Notes under the pieces: model-generated
Told to the model about the DNA's origin: nothing
The model's input: the letters and a program-made list of their open reading frames with translations, nothing else
Database searches by the model: none
Translations under genes and position numbers: made by a program
Part shown: in pieces, positions 13,702 to 14,151 of the stretch
How the letters are laid out: each line of letters begins with the position of its first letter
How positions within the stretch are numbered: position 1 is the stretch's first letter
NCBI GenBank assembly: GCA_944325475.1
Contig: CALVAF010000097.1
Coordinates: forward strand, 1-14,151
Source of the DNA: an uncultured Helicobacter sp.
GTDB lineage: Bacteria; Campylobacterota; Campylobacteria; Campylobacterales; Helicobacteraceae
Reading direction: 5' to 3'
DNA: 14,151 nt

Positions 13702-14151
13702 ATGGCAGAAATTAGCGCACAGCTTGTCAAACAACTAAGAGAAATGACCGATGCAGGCATGATGGACTGCAAAAAAGCCCTAGTAGAGACCAATGGAGAC
13801 CTTGATAAAGCCATCGAATACCTTCGCGAAAAAGGCTTAAGCAAAGCGGCTAAAAAAGCTGATAGAGTGGCTGCTGAAGGGAGCATTAGCATTCAAGTTT
13901 CACCCGATTTCAAAAAAGCAAGTATGGTAGAGATTAACTCTGAAACAGACTTTGTGGCTAAAAATGAAGGCTTCAAAGAACTTAGCGCAAAAACCATTGC
14001 GATGGTGCAAAATTCCAATATTTCAAGTACAGAGGAACTCCACACGCTAAGCCTAGATGGTGCAAAATTTGAAGAATACCTCAAAACACAAATTGCAAAA
14101 ATCGGCGAAAATATCGTTGTTAGAAGAATTGCAAAAGTGCAAGCACAGGGC
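13702..14151 (+). CDS. tsf: Elongation factor Ts, N-terminal 150 residues
   Basis: EF-Ts recycles EF-Tu by exchanging GDP for GTP. The gene runs off the right edge in frame. The visible part starts MAEISAQLVKQLREMTDAG, with the UBA-like N-terminal domain containing MMDCKKALVETNGDLDKAIEYL, then GLSKAAKKADRVAAEG, and the EF-Tu-contacting TDFVAKN signature (about residue 80). It continues into the core domain with GENIVVRR near the edge. The ATG follows TAAGGAG, which overlaps the rpsB stop codon. Nothing is odd in the visible part. Confidence 0.97.
   Translation, partial: MAEISAQLVKQLREMTDAGMMDCKKALVETNGDLDKAIEYLREKGLSKAAKKADRVAAEGSISIQVSPDFKKASMVEINSETDFVAKNEGFKELSAKTIAMVQNSNISSTEELHTLSLDGAKFEEYLKTQIAKIGENIVVRRIAKVQAQG

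Noticed and set aside
1..14151. tRNA or rRNA genes, CRISPR arrays, insertion sequences, prophage
   Set aside because: No cloverleaf, regular spacer-repeat array, transposase or phage gene was seen in the window.

Overview
The window looks like chromosomal DNA from a member of Campylobacterota, most likely a Helicobacter. It is AT-rich with short spacers and tightly packed or overlapping genes. RNase J carries the long basic N-terminal extension known from H. pylori, PheS closely resembles the H. pylori protein, and the pairings pheT-pheS next to a HIT-family gene, rsmA-rnj and rpsB-tsf are familiar from this group. The genus call rests on remembered protein resemblance, not on a search.

Layout: 1-8082 is mostly minus strand. 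It holds the first codons of pheT, then pheS, with a plus-strand HIT-family gene (1159-1539) diverging from pheS. After a 170-bp convergent spacer comes a long minus-strand run, read from right to left: a CoA-binding protein, ilvA (threonine ammonia-lyase), a multi-spanning GT-C-like membrane protein, a short orphan pseudopilin, rsmA (16S rRNA dimethyltransferase) and rnj (RNase J). The first four overlap or nearly touch and look translationally coupled. rsmA has its own -10 box and seems to use a non-canonical ATT start. From 8265 to the end everything is on the plus strand: panC, then a three-gene cassette (9244-12455), a 426-bp leader/spacer, rpsB and the first 150 codons of tsf.

The most interesting part is the three-gene cassette between panC and rpsB. 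Its first product joins a TusA-like domain, whose catalytic Cys position is Pro, to a four-helix ferritin-like di-iron domain with a complete E, E..H, E, E..H ligand set. The second is an acyl-CoA-dehydrogenase-fold flavoprotein with Ala at the catalytic Glu position, suggesting a flavin monooxygenase or other atypical activity. The third is a PhnD-like binding-protein fold with no signal peptide and a CHCNF motif, so probably a cytosolic enzyme or small-molecule binder. The spacers are 20 and 3 nt, so the three probably act together, perhaps in an oxygen-dependent conversion of a small molecule. No pathway can be named from sequence alone.

The remainder is core metabolism and the translation apparatus: PheRS, pantothenate synthesis, threonine deamination, 30S maturation, RNA decay, S2 and EF-Ts. 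Regulatory features include a tandem composite repeat upstream of the cassette, hairpins after it, and a structured rpsB leader with an unused, perfect Shine-Dalgarno sequence.
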